Source of the DNA: Acidimicrobiales bacterium
GTDB taxonomy: Bacteria; Actinomycetota; Acidimicrobiia; Acidimicrobiales; MedAcidi-G1
DNA: 39,212 bases
Assembly (NCBI GenBank): GCA_014240365.1
Contig: JAAZXC010000010.1
Span: 1-39,212 of the forward strand
Direction: 5' to 3'
Below the pieces are notes generated by a model. The model searched no databases, was not told the DNA's origin, and saw only the letters and a list, made by a program, of their open reading frames with translations. Shown one piece after another: positions 10,656 through 17,872 of the stretch. Positions within the stretch are counted from its first letter, which is position 1. Every line of letters starts with the position of its first letter. A program made the position numbers and the translations under genes.

Positions 10656-11456
10656 ATGCCAGACCTATTGATCGAGAAGGACGGCCCGGTGGTCATCGTG
10701 ACCCTGAACCGGCCGGCTCGGCTAAACGCCATGACCCTGGCGATGTTCGCCCGACTGGCTGATGCATGGGATGAGATCGACGCCGACACCAGCGTGCGGG
10801 TCTGCATCCTGACCGGAGCAGGGGACCACTTCTCGGCCGGCATGGATCTCAGGGCAATGGCGGGTGACGCCGCCGAAGGCGACGACTACGACGTGAAGGG
10901 TCGGATGGAACGCCAGGGGTCGGACTGGATCTACGACGGGCTGCTCAAGACCCGCCACCCACGCGTTCCCGTGATCGCCGCCGTGGAGGGCAATGCCATT
11001 GCCGGCGGCACGGAGATCCTGCAGGGGACCGAGATCCGCGTGGCCGCCGAGAGCGCAACCTTCGGGGTGTCCGAGGCCCGGTGGTCGCTCTACCCGGGTG
11101 GCGGTTCTGCTGTGCGCCTGGCCCGACAGATTCCGTTCACCGTGGCCGCCGACATCCTGCTCACCGGGCGCCATATCGGCGCAGCCGAGGCGCTGCGGCT
11201 GGGACTCGTGGGGCACGTGGTCCCCGACGGAACGGCACTGGAGCGCGCCCTGGAGATTGCGGCGACCGTGGCCGCAAACGGGCCGCTGGCGATCGAGGCG
11301 ATCATGCGAACACTCCGGGGGACAGCCGGTATGACCGAGACGGAGGCATTCGAGTTCGAGGCCCCGCTCATCCGGTCGGTGTTCTCGTCCGAGGATGCGA
11401 AGGAGGGACCTCTGGCCTTCGCCCAGAAGCGGGTCCCTGACTTTCATCGGCGCTGA
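10656..11456 (+). CDS. echA19: Enoyl-CoA hydratase, EchA19-like
   Basis: A 266-residue crotonase. ATG 10656 has GAGGAGG 6 bases upstream. The oxyanion-hole motifs are [18 protein letters not shown] and [40 protein letters not shown], followed by [25 protein letters not shown] and the C-terminal [16 protein letters not shown]. The pattern strongly recalls mycobacterial EchA19, which hydrates side-chain enoyl-CoA intermediates of cholesterol, and fits with the FadE26/27-like and Ltp3-like genes nearby. It is the last gene of the plus-strand run that begins at 6350 and is convergent with the HAD gene, with 15 bases between. The function as an enoyl-CoA hydratase is secure; the steroid substrate is inferred. 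Confidence 0.87.
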   Translation: MPDLLIEKDGPVVIVTLNRPARLNAMTLAMFARLADAWDEIDADTSVRVCILTGAGDHFSAGMDLRAMAGDAAEGDDYDVKGRMERQGSDWIYDGLLKTRHPRVPVIAAVEGNAIAGGTEILQGTEIRVAAESATFGVSEARWSLYPGGGSAVRLARQIPFTVAADILLTGRHIGAAEALRLGLVGHVVPDGTALERALEIAATVAANGPLAIEAIMRTLRGTAGMTETEAFEFEAPLIRSVFSSEDAKEGPLAFAQKRVPDFHRR

Positions 11457-11471
11457 CAGCCGGGTCCCTCG

Positions 11472-12107
11472 TCAGTCCTCCAGGCGTCCGGCGCCGCGCT
11501 CCATGCCGGGAAGCGAGGTCTGGAATTCGAAGCCGGCGGTAGCGGCGTCGCGCAGCACCATCTGCTCGCATTCGGTCCAGTCCCGTGCCCGTAGACCGGT
11601 CACGTCCTGGTTGTAGGGGGCGTCGAACAGGACCACCCTGTTTCCGCTCTCGCGTAGCGCCGCGACGTTGTGCGGAGCGTCATCGATGTAGAGGTCTGCT
11701 CCCACCTCGGGCTTGTCGCCCATGAAGCAGATGTCGCGGTAGGGGATGCGTACCCGGTCCAACCACTCGACCGTGTCGGCGATTGCAGTGGCGTGCCCCC
11801 AGTTGACGTAGAGGCGGTGCGTGATGACACGGATCCAGACGCCGGCATCGGACAGCCGCCACAGGGCTTCGGCCGCACCGGCGATGACCGACATCCAGCG
11901 CAGCATCCGGTGCTCTGAGACGGCCAGGTGGTGGAGGCGTTCGAACTCTTCGGCCGACAGGCCCCACTCGGAGAAGTCCCATGAGCGTTCAAGAGGCAGG
12001 TCGGCCTCGTCGACTCCGAGTTCGGTGGCGACCACCGAACGGAAGGCGGCGGTGTAGTCGCCGCATACCCCATCAAGGTCCACGCCGAGTACGTAGGGGC
12101 GGTTCAT
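11472..12107 (-). CDS. 5' nucleotidase-like HAD hydrolase (NT5C type)
   Basis: A 211-residue HAD phosphatase. The N-terminal GVDLDGVCGDYT supplies the nucleophile and general acid aspartates (DxD), and GADLYIDDAPHNVAALRESG gives the C-terminal acidic motif; RVITHRLY is the motif with the Thr. Layout and length match bacterial 5'(3')-deoxyribonucleotidase-like proteins of the NT5C family, which dephosphorylate nucleoside monophosphates. It lies in a same-strand series with the short-chain dehydrogenase, 39 bases after that gene's stop. Specificity is not determined by the visible residues. Confidence 0.82.
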   Translation of the reverse strand: MNRPYVLGVDLDGVCGDYTAAFRSVVATELGVDEADLPLERSWDFSEWGLSAEEFERLHHLAVSEHRMLRWMSVIAGAAEALWRLSDAGVWIRVITHRLYVNWGHATAIADTVEWLDRVRIPYRDICFMGDKPEVGADLYIDDAPHNVAALRESGNRVVLFDAPYNQDVTGLRARDWTECEQMVLRDAATAGFEFQTSLPGMERGAGRLED

Positions 12108-12146
12108 GGGCCAGACGATACTTCCGGAGCAGCTCCGTGGCCCTTC

Positions 12147-12899
12147 TCAGCCTGCGGTGACGCCGCCGTCCACCGGAATGATCGCTCCGTGGATCCGGCT
12201 GGCCTCGTCCGAGGCCACAAAGGCAATGACATTGGCCAGCTCGTCGGCATCGGCCATGTCCCTGAAGCCGATGTAGGGCTGCATGAGGGAGAAGTCGAGG
12301 TTTTCCGGCAGCGTGTAGTTGCGTGTCATGGAGGTGTCCACGCTCCCGGGCGCCACGGCGTTGATGCGTATCGGTTCCTTCATGAACTCCATTGCCAGGG
12401 AGCGCGTCATGTTCACGACGGCACCCTTGGTGGTCGAGTAGGCGACCGTGTAGGCCTGACCCATGAGGCCGGCGTTGGAGGCGATGTTCACGATGTTGCC
12501 GTTGGTGGCGATGAGATGCGGTATGGCTGCCTGACAGCACCAGAAGACACCGGAGACGTTGATTCCAATCATCCGGTTCCAGGACTCCTCGGTGGTGTCC
12601 GCAATCTGTTCGCTCCAGCAGACCCCGGCGATGTTGGCCAGCACGTCGAGTCGCCCGTGGGCCTCGACGGCCTCCTCCACCGCAGCGAGGCACGATTCGC
12701 GTACCGACACGTCACCAACGGTGGTGGTCATGGCTCCGCCAGCGGTGGCAACCTCGTCGGCGAGCGATGCGAGGCCTTCGCCGTCGCGGTCGAAGCCGGC
12801 AATGTTGGCGCCATCGGCTGCCAGGCGCAGAGCGGTGGCTCTCCCGATGCCCGAAGCGGCTCCGGTCAGCAGAGCCACCTTTCCGTCGAATCGACCCAT
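12147..12899 (-). CDS. Short-chain dehydrogenase/reductase (SDR)
   Basis: A 250-residue classical SDR. It has the nucleotide-binding TGAASGIGRATALRL (12-26), the NIAG motif (about 90), the catalytic serine in NIASNAGLMG, and YSTTKG (Tyr and Lys of the active site), then PGSVDTSMT. An acidic residue after the second strand (FDRDG) suggests NAD rather than NADP. ATG 12899 has AGAGGTG 8 bases upstream. Such enzymes oxidise alcohols, and hydroxysteroid or 3-hydroxyacyl-CoA substrates would fit the catabolic genes to the left, but nothing in the protein fixes the substrate. Confidence 0.9.
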   Translation of the reverse strand: MGRFDGKVALLTGAASGIGRATALRLAADGANIAGFDRDGEGLASLADEVATAGGAMTTTVGDVSVRESCLAAVEEAVEAHGRLDVLANIAGVCWSEQIADTTEESWNRMIGINVSGVFWCCQAAIPHLIATNGNIVNIASNAGLMGQAYTVAYSTTKGAVVNMTRSLAMEFMKEPIRINAVAPGSVDTSMTRNYTLPENLDFSLMQPYIGFRDMADADELANVIAFVASDEASRIHGAIIPVDGGVTAG

Positions 12900-12966
12900 G
12901 GTGAATACACCTCTGTCTTCCAGTATCGGGCGTTGACGGGGACCGTAGTGGCCGTGACCGACCCGC

Positions 12967-13614
12967 TCAGAGCCGGGACGGTTGGAGCCTGCGTCCCGAG
13001 GGCCCGGTGACGACAGTCGAATCGAACTCCCGACCCAGCGGGCAACGGAAGGCCACGCTGATCCTGGACGCAGCCAGCCCCGCCTTGGGCACGCAGTGCT
13101 CGAAACGGTGCTGGGTCGGACCGCCCATCACGAGCAGGTCACCGGAGGACAGGTGCCACGGGAGCGACGGACCACCGCCGCGTGGTCGGATCCGGAGCGT
13201 TCTGGGACCTCCCAGCGACACCAGCGCCACTGTCTCGTGGCCGGCGCCGGGGCGAAAACGGTCCCCATGCCAGGCCACGCTGTCGGATCCATCGCGGTAG
13301 AGGTTGGCCCAGCTGGCGATGAACCCCAGCCCGTAGTGCCGGTCCAGCATGGCGGCCATCCGGGACAGCTCCGGCGACGGCAGCGTGATCCCGGTACTGA
13401 GCCTTGGTTCCAGGACCTCGTGATCCTGGATCCAGCGCCGGTGGCTCCGCCAGGTCAAGGCCCGTCGTAACTCCAGGTACAGGTCGTCTGCGCCGGTCAC
13501 CCAACTATCGACGTGATCGATCCAGCACTCGTCGTCCAGCATCGTTCGTCGAACCCGTTCGGAGACGTCGACCAGGCCGAAGGGAAGCGTGCCGAACAGT
13601 GTTCCCTGGAGCAT
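12967..13614 (-). CDS. AlkB-like 2-oxoglutarate/Fe(II) dioxygenase (alkylation repair), SOS-controlled
   Basis: A 215-residue AlkB-family protein, predicted to remove methyl groups from damaged bases by oxidative demethylation. The iron ligands are His116 and Asp118 in WHGD and His173 in FEHCVPK; 2-oxoglutarate would be bound by Arg184 and Arg190 in RISVAFR. NLYRDGSDSVAWHGDR and SLGGPRTLRIRPRGG match ALKBH2/3-like bacterial members better than E. coli AlkB. ATG 13614 is the longest sensible start; ATG 13542 is an alternative. A perfect LexA-type palindrome (13634-13649) sits 19 bases before the start codon, and TACGGT between them looks like a -10 box, so the message may be nearly leaderless. 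Confidence 0.88.
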   Translation of the reverse strand: MLQGTLFGTLPFGLVDVSERVRRTMLDDECWIDHVDSWVTGADDLYLELRRALTWRSHRRWIQDHEVLEPRLSTGITLPSPELSRMAAMLDRHYGLGFIASWANLYRDGSDSVAWHGDRFRPGAGHETVALVSLGGPRTLRIRPRGGGPSLPWHLSSGDLLVMGGPTQHRFEHCVPKAGLAASRISVAFRCPLGREFDSTVVTGPSGRRLQPSRL

Positions 13615-13633
13615 CCCTCAACCGTAGTTGAAA

Positions 13634-13649
13634 TCGAACAAATGTTCGA
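13634..13649. promoter_or_regulatory. LexA (SOS) box
   Basis: TCGAAC-AAAT-GTTCGA is a perfect 6+6 palindrome with a 4-base centre. It matches the actinobacterial/Gram-positive LexA operator TCGAAC-N4-GTTCGA at every defined position. It lies just upstream of the alkB-like gene on the minus strand, overlapping the expected -35 to spacer region, the right place for repression until DNA damage. Confidence 0.85.
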
Positions 13650-13683
13650 GGTGCATGCTGGGCAAGAAGACCGGAAAACGACG

Positions 13684-13715
13684 AAAGCCCCGCCGCCCGA
13701 GGGCGACGGGGCTTT
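13684..13715 (-). terminator. Strong intrinsic terminator after the small membrane protein gene
   Basis: AAAGCCCCG (13684-13692) pairs with CGGGGCTTT (13707-13715), with an inner CGCC/GGCG helix and a four-base loop, flanked by A-rich and T-rich ends. Read on the minus strand it lies 15 bases beyond the stop of the gene at 13730-14050. It may also insulate the SOS-controlled alkB-like gene, whose operator lies 35 bases further on. Confidence 0.85.
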
Positions 13716-13729
13716 CTGTCAGACCTTGG

Positions 13730-14050
13730 TCAGCGCGCTACGCCCTTACCGAGTGCTGAGAGGGCGGCGTCCTTCACCGGGATGAAGGCGCAGATCGCCA
13801 GGGCGGTACCGACGTCCACGCCGAAGTCGCCCATGCCGAGGATCTCGGTGGAGCCTGCGTAGCCGAAGCCACCGACACCGCTGATCGTGACGAACAGGTA
13901 CGCCCAGATCAGGTTCAGGTTGGAGCCGACGACCGGAAGGCCGCTAAGCATCGATCCGACACCAACGGTATCGAGGATGCTGTTGAGTACTGCCAGTACA
14001 CCCTGGAAGACCATCGCCAAGATGATCAGGGTGAGAACGGTTGCCATCAT
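13730..14050 (-). CDS. Small hydrophobic membrane protein of unknown function
   Basis: A 106-residue protein not recognised from any family. ATG 14050 was chosen because AAAAGGGG stands 8 bases upstream and the residues before it are not protein-like; ATG 14047 follows immediately. Three or four membrane spans are visible: 3-22 (TVLTLIILAMVFQGVLAVLN), about 47-66 (LNLIWAYLFVTISGVGGFGY) and about 80-95 (VGTALAICAFIPVKDAA). Glycines and small residues are frequent and charged residues few. It is transcribed alone, has a strong ribosome site and its own strong terminator, and has a 160-base upstream region with repeated GTTACG units. This suggests a well-expressed, regulated single gene, for example a small channel or assembly protein, but no role can be assigned. 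Confidence 0.7.
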   Translation of the reverse strand: MMATVLTLIILAMVFQGVLAVLNSILDTVGVGSMLSGLPVVGSNLNLIWAYLFVTISGVGGFGYAGSTEILGMGDFGVDVGTALAICAFIPVKDAALSALGKGVAR

Positions 14051-14155
14051 TATGAATTCCCCTTTTGTTGAGAGACGAAACCTTGAATCCGAAACTCCGG
14101 ACTGGCTCGTTGGATGCAACGGTAAGTGAAGTTCGACGCCACTTCGCGGCAATCC

Positions 14156-14182
14156 GTAACTTATTCGTAACATCCGCGAAAG
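14156..14182. promoter_or_regulatory. Direct-repeat candidate operator (11-base period)
   Basis: On the plus strand GTAAC-N6-GTAAC-N6-GAAAG occurs with exact 11-base spacing between units. This layout is typical of OmpR/PhoB-type regulators and resembles the GlnR box (gTnAC-N6-GAAAC). It lies between the divergent small membrane protein gene and the SGNH gene, about 105 bases from the former and 12 bases from the leader peptide of the latter. The regulator is not identified. Confidence 0.35.
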
Positions 14183-14193
14183 GAAAGGTCTAG

Positions 14194-14217
14194 ATGGCTA
14201 TTCTTCCCGCCCGATGA
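14194..14217 (+). CDS. Seven-codon leader peptide candidate
   Basis: ATG 14194 opens a 7-codon frame (Met-Ala-Ile-Leu-Pro-Ala-Arg) preceded by GAAAGGAAAGG at suitable distance. Its stop overlaps the start of the SGNH gene as ATGA. The SGNH gene lacks a ribosome site of its own, so translation may be coupled through this short frame. No biological role beyond coupling is suggested by the residues. Confidence 0.4.
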   Translation: MAILPAR

Positions 14218-15380
14218 CCGGCCCGGCCAGAAGCTCCCGCCGTGGCGCAACGCGCCTGCTGGTCCTGGTGGTCACTGTGCTGGTCCTGGCGAACCTGTTC
14301 GCACCCGACGCCGCTACCGGATGGGCGGGGACCCAACCCGAGGGCTGGCGGCGAGACGTGGCCGGGGCCCTCATCCGTCCGCTGGTTCGTGTAGCCGAGG
14401 AACTCTCGCTGGATCAGCCGTTGGAGATGGTGACCGGCCTATTCGATGGTGATCCTCCTACGGTCACCTTCGCCCCGGCGACCCGTAGCGCTGTGGCCAC
14501 CACCACCACCACCACCACCACCACTGTTCAGGTGCCGCCAGTTGCGGGGGAGTCCGGAGCGATGGGGGTTTCGACGACATTGAGCCCCGCTGACCCGATC
14601 GCCCAGCCGAACGATGCCGAAGCTCCGGAGGCGACCGTTGCAGCGTCGGTGACAACCACCACTTCTGTGCCGGCGGTGGCGCCCACCACTGAAGTGGCTG
14701 ATGTATTCCCTGCGGTACGTATGGGTACGGCCGAGGATCCACTCCAGATCCTGGCCATAGGTGACTCGCTTATGCTCGACCTCCAACATGGGATGGAACG
14801 GACCCTCGACCGGCGCCCGGACGTGGCGGTCGAGGGGCGTGGTGCGCTCGGCTTCGGCTTCACCGTTCCCCACTGGGACTGGGACGAAGACGTCCTGGCC
14901 GACTACGCCGGGCTGGTCGCCGAGTTCCGTCCGGACGTCGTGGTCGTGATGATCGGCGCAAACGAGTTCGAGGGCCACGTACTGGAGGGTGAAGGTCTCG
15001 TACCCGGCTCGGATCGGTGGAGCGAGGTCCTGGCCGAACGTGCCGACGAGGCCATGTCGCGCTGGCGTGCCGACGGCGCACATGTGTACTGGTGGACGAC
15101 GCCTCGGATGCGTGACCCGAGGTTCCTCACCGATGCGCTCAACGAGGTCTGGGCATCGGCCACTGCGGCCTGGGGCGAAGCAGCCACTGACCTGGACTCC
15201 ATGGCGGTCCTGGGTGACGAAGATGGCGGGTACCGCGACCGGATGCCCGATGGCGTAGGCGGGACGGTGCTGCTCCGCAAGGCGCACGGTGTGCACTTCT
15301 TCGAGGTCGGAGCGGACCTGCTGGCCCTGCAACTCGAGCAGCGGCTCGTGGATGACGGTTGGTTGATCGCTGTCGGCTGA
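14214..15380 (+). CDS. Membrane-anchored SGNH-hydrolase-like protein with Thr-rich stalk
   Basis: A 388-residue protein. A signal-anchor (residues 14-30) is followed by a Thr/Pro/Ala-rich stalk (about 90-165) containing nine consecutive threonines (96-104, encoded by ACC repeats at about 14500-14523), then an SGNH/GDSL-like domain. Catalytic Ser185 is in AIGDSLML and VVVMIGANEFEG gives the Gly/Asn block. The C-terminal His block reads HGVHF where the family usually has DGVH, so the aspartate of the pair is replaced. This resembles DUF459-type proteins, thought to trim acyl or acetyl groups from cell-envelope glycans outside the membrane. It opens a large glycan region. Start ATG 14214 is coupled to the leader frame by ATGA. 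Confidence 0.82.
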   Translation: MTGPARSSRRGATRLLVLVVTVLVLANLFAPDAATGWAGTQPEGWRRDVAGALIRPLVRVAEELSLDQPLEMVTGLFDGDPPTVTFAPATRSAVATTTTTTTTTVQVPPVAGESGAMGVSTTLSPADPIAQPNDAEAPEATVAASVTTTTSVPAVAPTTEVADVFPAVRMGTAEDPLQILAIGDSLMLDLQHGMERTLDRRPDVAVEGRGALGFGFTVPHWDWDEDVLADYAGLVAEFRPDVVVVMIGANEFEGHVLEGEGLVPGSDRWSEVLAERADEAMSRWRADGAHVYWWTTPRMRDPRFLTDALNEVWASATAAWGEAATDLDSMAVLGDEDGGYRDRMPDGVGGTVLLRKAHGVHFFEVGADLLALQLEQRLVDDGWLIAVG

Positions 15381-15388
15381 CAGGGGTG

Positions 15389-15745
15389 TCAGCCGGGTGT
15401 CTTCCGATCCTCGTCCTCCGGCCCCCTCAGCAGGGCCACCTCCTCAGCCAGTGCCCGGATCCGTTTCTCCATGCGGGAGAGCTCGTATGAGAAGTGCATC
15501 GTCAGGAGCAGGAGAAAGCCGATGGCCAGGAGCATGAAGAGCGTGGGCTGGTACCAGATACCCAGACGGTCGGCTGCCCTGTCCAGAAGGGTGGGAACCG
15601 AGGCGGTGACGGCCAGGACCAGCCCGACCGTCAGCCACAACACGGTGTACTTGGCCTTCAGGACCTGACGCCGGACCAGGCGAACGATGACAGCCACGGC
15701 GACGATGGTGAGCGCGGCCAGTAGGGCATGGGTCTGGACGGTCAC
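15389..15745 (-). CDS. DUF2304 membrane protein
   Basis: A 118-residue protein with three hydrophobic helices (about 7-22, 35-51 and 66-84) and a charged coiled tail (SYELSRMEKRIRALAEEVALL), the layout of DUF2304. These proteins are usually encoded next to dolichol-phosphate-mannose-synthase-like GT2 enzymes, and may hold or help the transferase at the membrane. Here it overlaps the GT2 stop by a GTGA junction, the start codon being GTG 15745. It ends 8 bases from the convergent SGNH gene. Confidence 0.85.
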   Translation of the reverse strand: MTVQTHALLAALTIVAVAVIVRLVRRQVLKAKYTVLWLTVGLVLAVTASVPTLLDRAADRLGIWYQPTLFMLLAIGFLLLLTMHFSYELSRMEKRIRALAEEVALLRGPEDEDRKTPG

Positions 15746-16446
15746 GATGCAGCCCTCCGGCCACGGCTGGTCCCGCCGGCCACCAGGACGATCAGGAGTC
15801 GGACGAAGTGGTAGGCGAGGCGGAGGTTTCGGTTCGAGGCCTTTCCGCCGGCCCGGTCGTGCATCACCACAGGTACCTCACACACGGTGAAGCCGCGCCG
15901 GACAGCAAGCACGAGGGCCTCCACTGACTCCATGTACTCGACGGGGTATTCGGTTGCGAAGAGTTCCAGCAGGGGGCGGCGAAATGCCCGGAAGCCGGAC
16001 GAGGTGTCCGTGAAGGCCTGACCGCAGATCAGCCTCACCAGGCTACGCAGGAGGGCCATTGCCATACCCCGGCTGCGCCCCACCCGGTAGTCCCGGGCTC
16101 CCATGAAGCGACTCCCGATGACCATGTCGGCATCGTCCAGCCCGGCGAGGAGAGCCTCGACCTGCGATGCGTCGTGCTGCCCGTCGGCATCGAACTGGTA
16201 TGCCCGGTCGTAGCCCTGCTCCACGGCGTAGCGAAAACCCAGCCGGAGCGCTCCACCTATACCGAGGTTGAAGGGAAGGCGTAGGCATGTCGCTCCGGCC
16301 TCCCGGGCCACGATGGCTGTGCCGTCAGTTGAACCATCGTCCACCACCACTATGTCGTGGTCGGGATTCTGACGTGCCAGCCCGGCCAGCACCTCCGGCA
16401 GTGCATCGGCCTCGTTGAAGGCGGGAATGATCACCGCTGTGCGCAC
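15742..16446 (-). CDS. GT2 family glycosyltransferase (polyprenyl-phosphate mannosyl/glucosyltransferase-like)
   Basis: A GT-A enzyme of about 234 residues. It has VIIPAFNEADALPEVL at the start, VVDDGSTDGT for nucleotide binding, and FDADGQHD as the metal-binding DxD motif, then DTSSGFRAFRR, as in polyprenyl-phosphate glycosyltransferases. It probably loads a sugar from a nucleotide onto a lipid phosphate at the inner face of the membrane, supplying donors for the membrane GT-C enzymes nearby. GTG 16446 starts right at the family's usual first strand; GTG 16491, 3 bases after the upstream stop, would add 15 residues. It is coupled to DUF2304 downstream. Confidence 0.9.
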   Translation of the reverse strand: MRTAVIIPAFNEADALPEVLAGLARQNPDHDIVVVDDGSTDGTAIVAREAGATCLRLPFNLGIGGALRLGFRYAVEQGYDRAYQFDADGQHDASQVEALLAGLDDADMVIGSRFMGARDYRVGRSRGMAMALLRSLVRLICGQAFTDTSSGFRAFRRPLLELFATEYPVEYMESVEALVLAVRRGFTVCEVPVVMHDRAGGKASNRNLRLAYHFVRLLIVLVAGGTSRGRRAAS

Positions 16447-16494
16447 ACCGCCACGGTACCGCCCGCTCCCGGTTGCTGATCCCGCCGGCACCGG

Positions 16495-17442
16495 TCAGTA
16501 GGCGTCGAAGTCCAGGAACTCGAACGATGTGAGGACGATGCCGTCATCGCCGATCGGGTGACCGTCGCCCGGCGAGAGGCGGTGGAGGACGAGTCCCAGT
16601 GGGCTGGGTTGGAGACGCCTCGGCACCCTCAGGCCCGAGAACCCGATGTCTGGGTTGGCCCCCCAGTGGATCACGAACGGGGTTCGGTGGTGTCGGGCCA
16701 GGGCGGCCGCCAGAGGTCCCGACGACAGGGGTCCCTTCAACGGGTGGCGAAGCATCGCCTTGAGGAGGATGGCCACCCGGAGTGGGCCGACCATCGTCGT
16801 GCAGCTCACCAGGATGACGTCGGTGCCGATGTGAAGCGTGTAGCGGGCTCCGGGTCGAGCCAGGCGCCAACGCAGGAGATCCGAGGTCCAGACCGTGCCG
16901 TATCCGGTTGGTGGGGCCGTTGTCGGCTGGGGGAGAACCTCCTCGAGCCTTTCACCGGCGAGCAGGGCATCATCCACGTCCACGGATGTGAACCGTTCGC
17001 CACCCGGTCGAACAGCCAGCAGCCGCACCGGCAGCGGGTCGAGGGCGGACCATCCCATTGTCTCAACCATCCGGGGCACGGATTGGGCGTTGGCCACGCC
17101 CAGGATGCCGTCCAGTCCGGTGGCGATTCCAGCCCGGTAGCTGTCCTCGACCGTTCGACGGTACGTACCGCCTCCACGGGCGTCGGGGTGCACGCAGAGG
17201 TCCACGCCGAGGCCCAGACGGATCTCGCGCCCGAGGGCTGACTGGAGCCTGAGCGGGATGAGGGCGTAGTTGCCTACCTGTCGCCCGTCGGTGTCGACAC
17301 GTCCCACTGCCGCCCTGCCTTCAGGGTTGGAGCGGTAGTACCAGTCGAGATGGGAAACGCCCAGCGGCGGATCGAAGCCGAACACCTCGTTGAGCAGCGT
17401 GACCGTCGGGTTTAGATCCTCCACGATGTCCTCAGCCGCCAC
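16495..17442 (-). CDS. GNAT-fold N-acyltransferase-like protein
   Basis: A protein of about 315 residues. The middle region LGLGVDLCVHPDARGGGTYRRTVEDSYRAG resembles the acetyl-CoA-binding strand and the (R/Q)xxGxG/A loop of GNAT enzymes, followed by GLDGILGVANAQSVPRM, typical of large GNAT proteins found in polysaccharide gene clusters. A second, less recognisable half follows. GTG 17442, overlapping the upstream small gene by 11 bases, was preferred because residues before it are just the shadow of that gene. It probably acylates an amino sugar or similar acceptor. Family assignment is moderate, and substrate unknown. Confidence 0.7.
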   Translation of the reverse strand: MAAEDIVEDLNPTVTLLNEVFGFDPPLGVSHLDWYYRSNPEGRAAVGRVDTDGRQVGNYALIPLRLQSALGREIRLGLGVDLCVHPDARGGGTYRRTVEDSYRAGIATGLDGILGVANAQSVPRMVETMGWSALDPLPVRLLAVRPGGERFTSVDVDDALLAGERLEEVLPQPTTAPPTGYGTVWTSDLLRWRLARPGARYTLHIGTDVILVSCTTMVGPLRVAILLKAMLRHPLKGPLSSGPLAAALARHHRTPFVIHWGANPDIGFSGLRVPRRLQPSPLGLVLHRLSPGDGHPIGDDGIVLTSFEFLDFDAY

Positions 17443-17809
17443 GACGTCGGTCGAGGACGACAAGGCCGACGGCGACCACAACCAGGGTGCTACCGAGTAC
17501 CAGGCGGAAACGGGCCCTGCCCCCACACTCCACGGTGATGGACATCGTCGGGTCGCCCGCCACCGGCTTGGGCGAGATGTACACGTCTGCGCTGGGTGTA
17601 TCTACGCCGAAGGCGCCGATCAGCGGCGTGCGGCAGGCGACCTCGGGAGTGGACAAGGGGACCTCGGGAGTGGACTCGAACGAGAACGGCGCTCCTCCGG
17701 GGAGGGGTCTGGCGAACGGGGCTGCCGCGATCCATATTCCCAGGAGCACCATGACCAGCAGTGTCAGCCGGCGTCGTGGCGACATCTCTCGGATTGGTAA
17801 CCGGGTCAT
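17432..17809 (-). CDS. Small two-span membrane protein, unknown
   Basis: A 125-residue protein, not recognised. A hydrophobic segment (about 15-31, LTLLVMVLLGIWIAAAP) is followed by an extracytoplasmic loop with two cysteines (EVACRTPL and VECGGRA), then a second hydrophobic segment (about 103-119) and a basic end, DRRRGG. The loop carries a short duplicated STPEV unit. It overlaps the following GNAT-like gene by 11 bases, which ties it to the surface-glycan operon. A disulfide-bonded envelope protein is likely. Confidence 0.65.
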   Translation of the reverse strand: MTRLPIREMSPRRRLTLLVMVLLGIWIAAAPFARPLPGGAPFSFESTPEVPLSTPEVACRTPLIGAFGVDTPSADVYISPKPVAGDPTMSITVECGGRARFRLVLGSTLVVVAVGLVVLDRRRGG

Positions 17810-17872
17810 GGGGGGCCGAGCCTACCGGTGGTCTCGCTGGCGGTCCGTGCCGCAGATGTACCCTCGATCCCC

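Noticed and set aside
9476-10843. 455-residue minus-strand frame
   Set aside because: It is antisense to the LLM oxidoreductase and ends of two other well-supported genes; Pro/Arg/His-rich with no domain.
14497-14525. ACC repeats as a microsatellite or mobile-element mark
   Set aside because: They encode the poly-threonine stalk of the SGNH protein in frame and have no flanking repeats.
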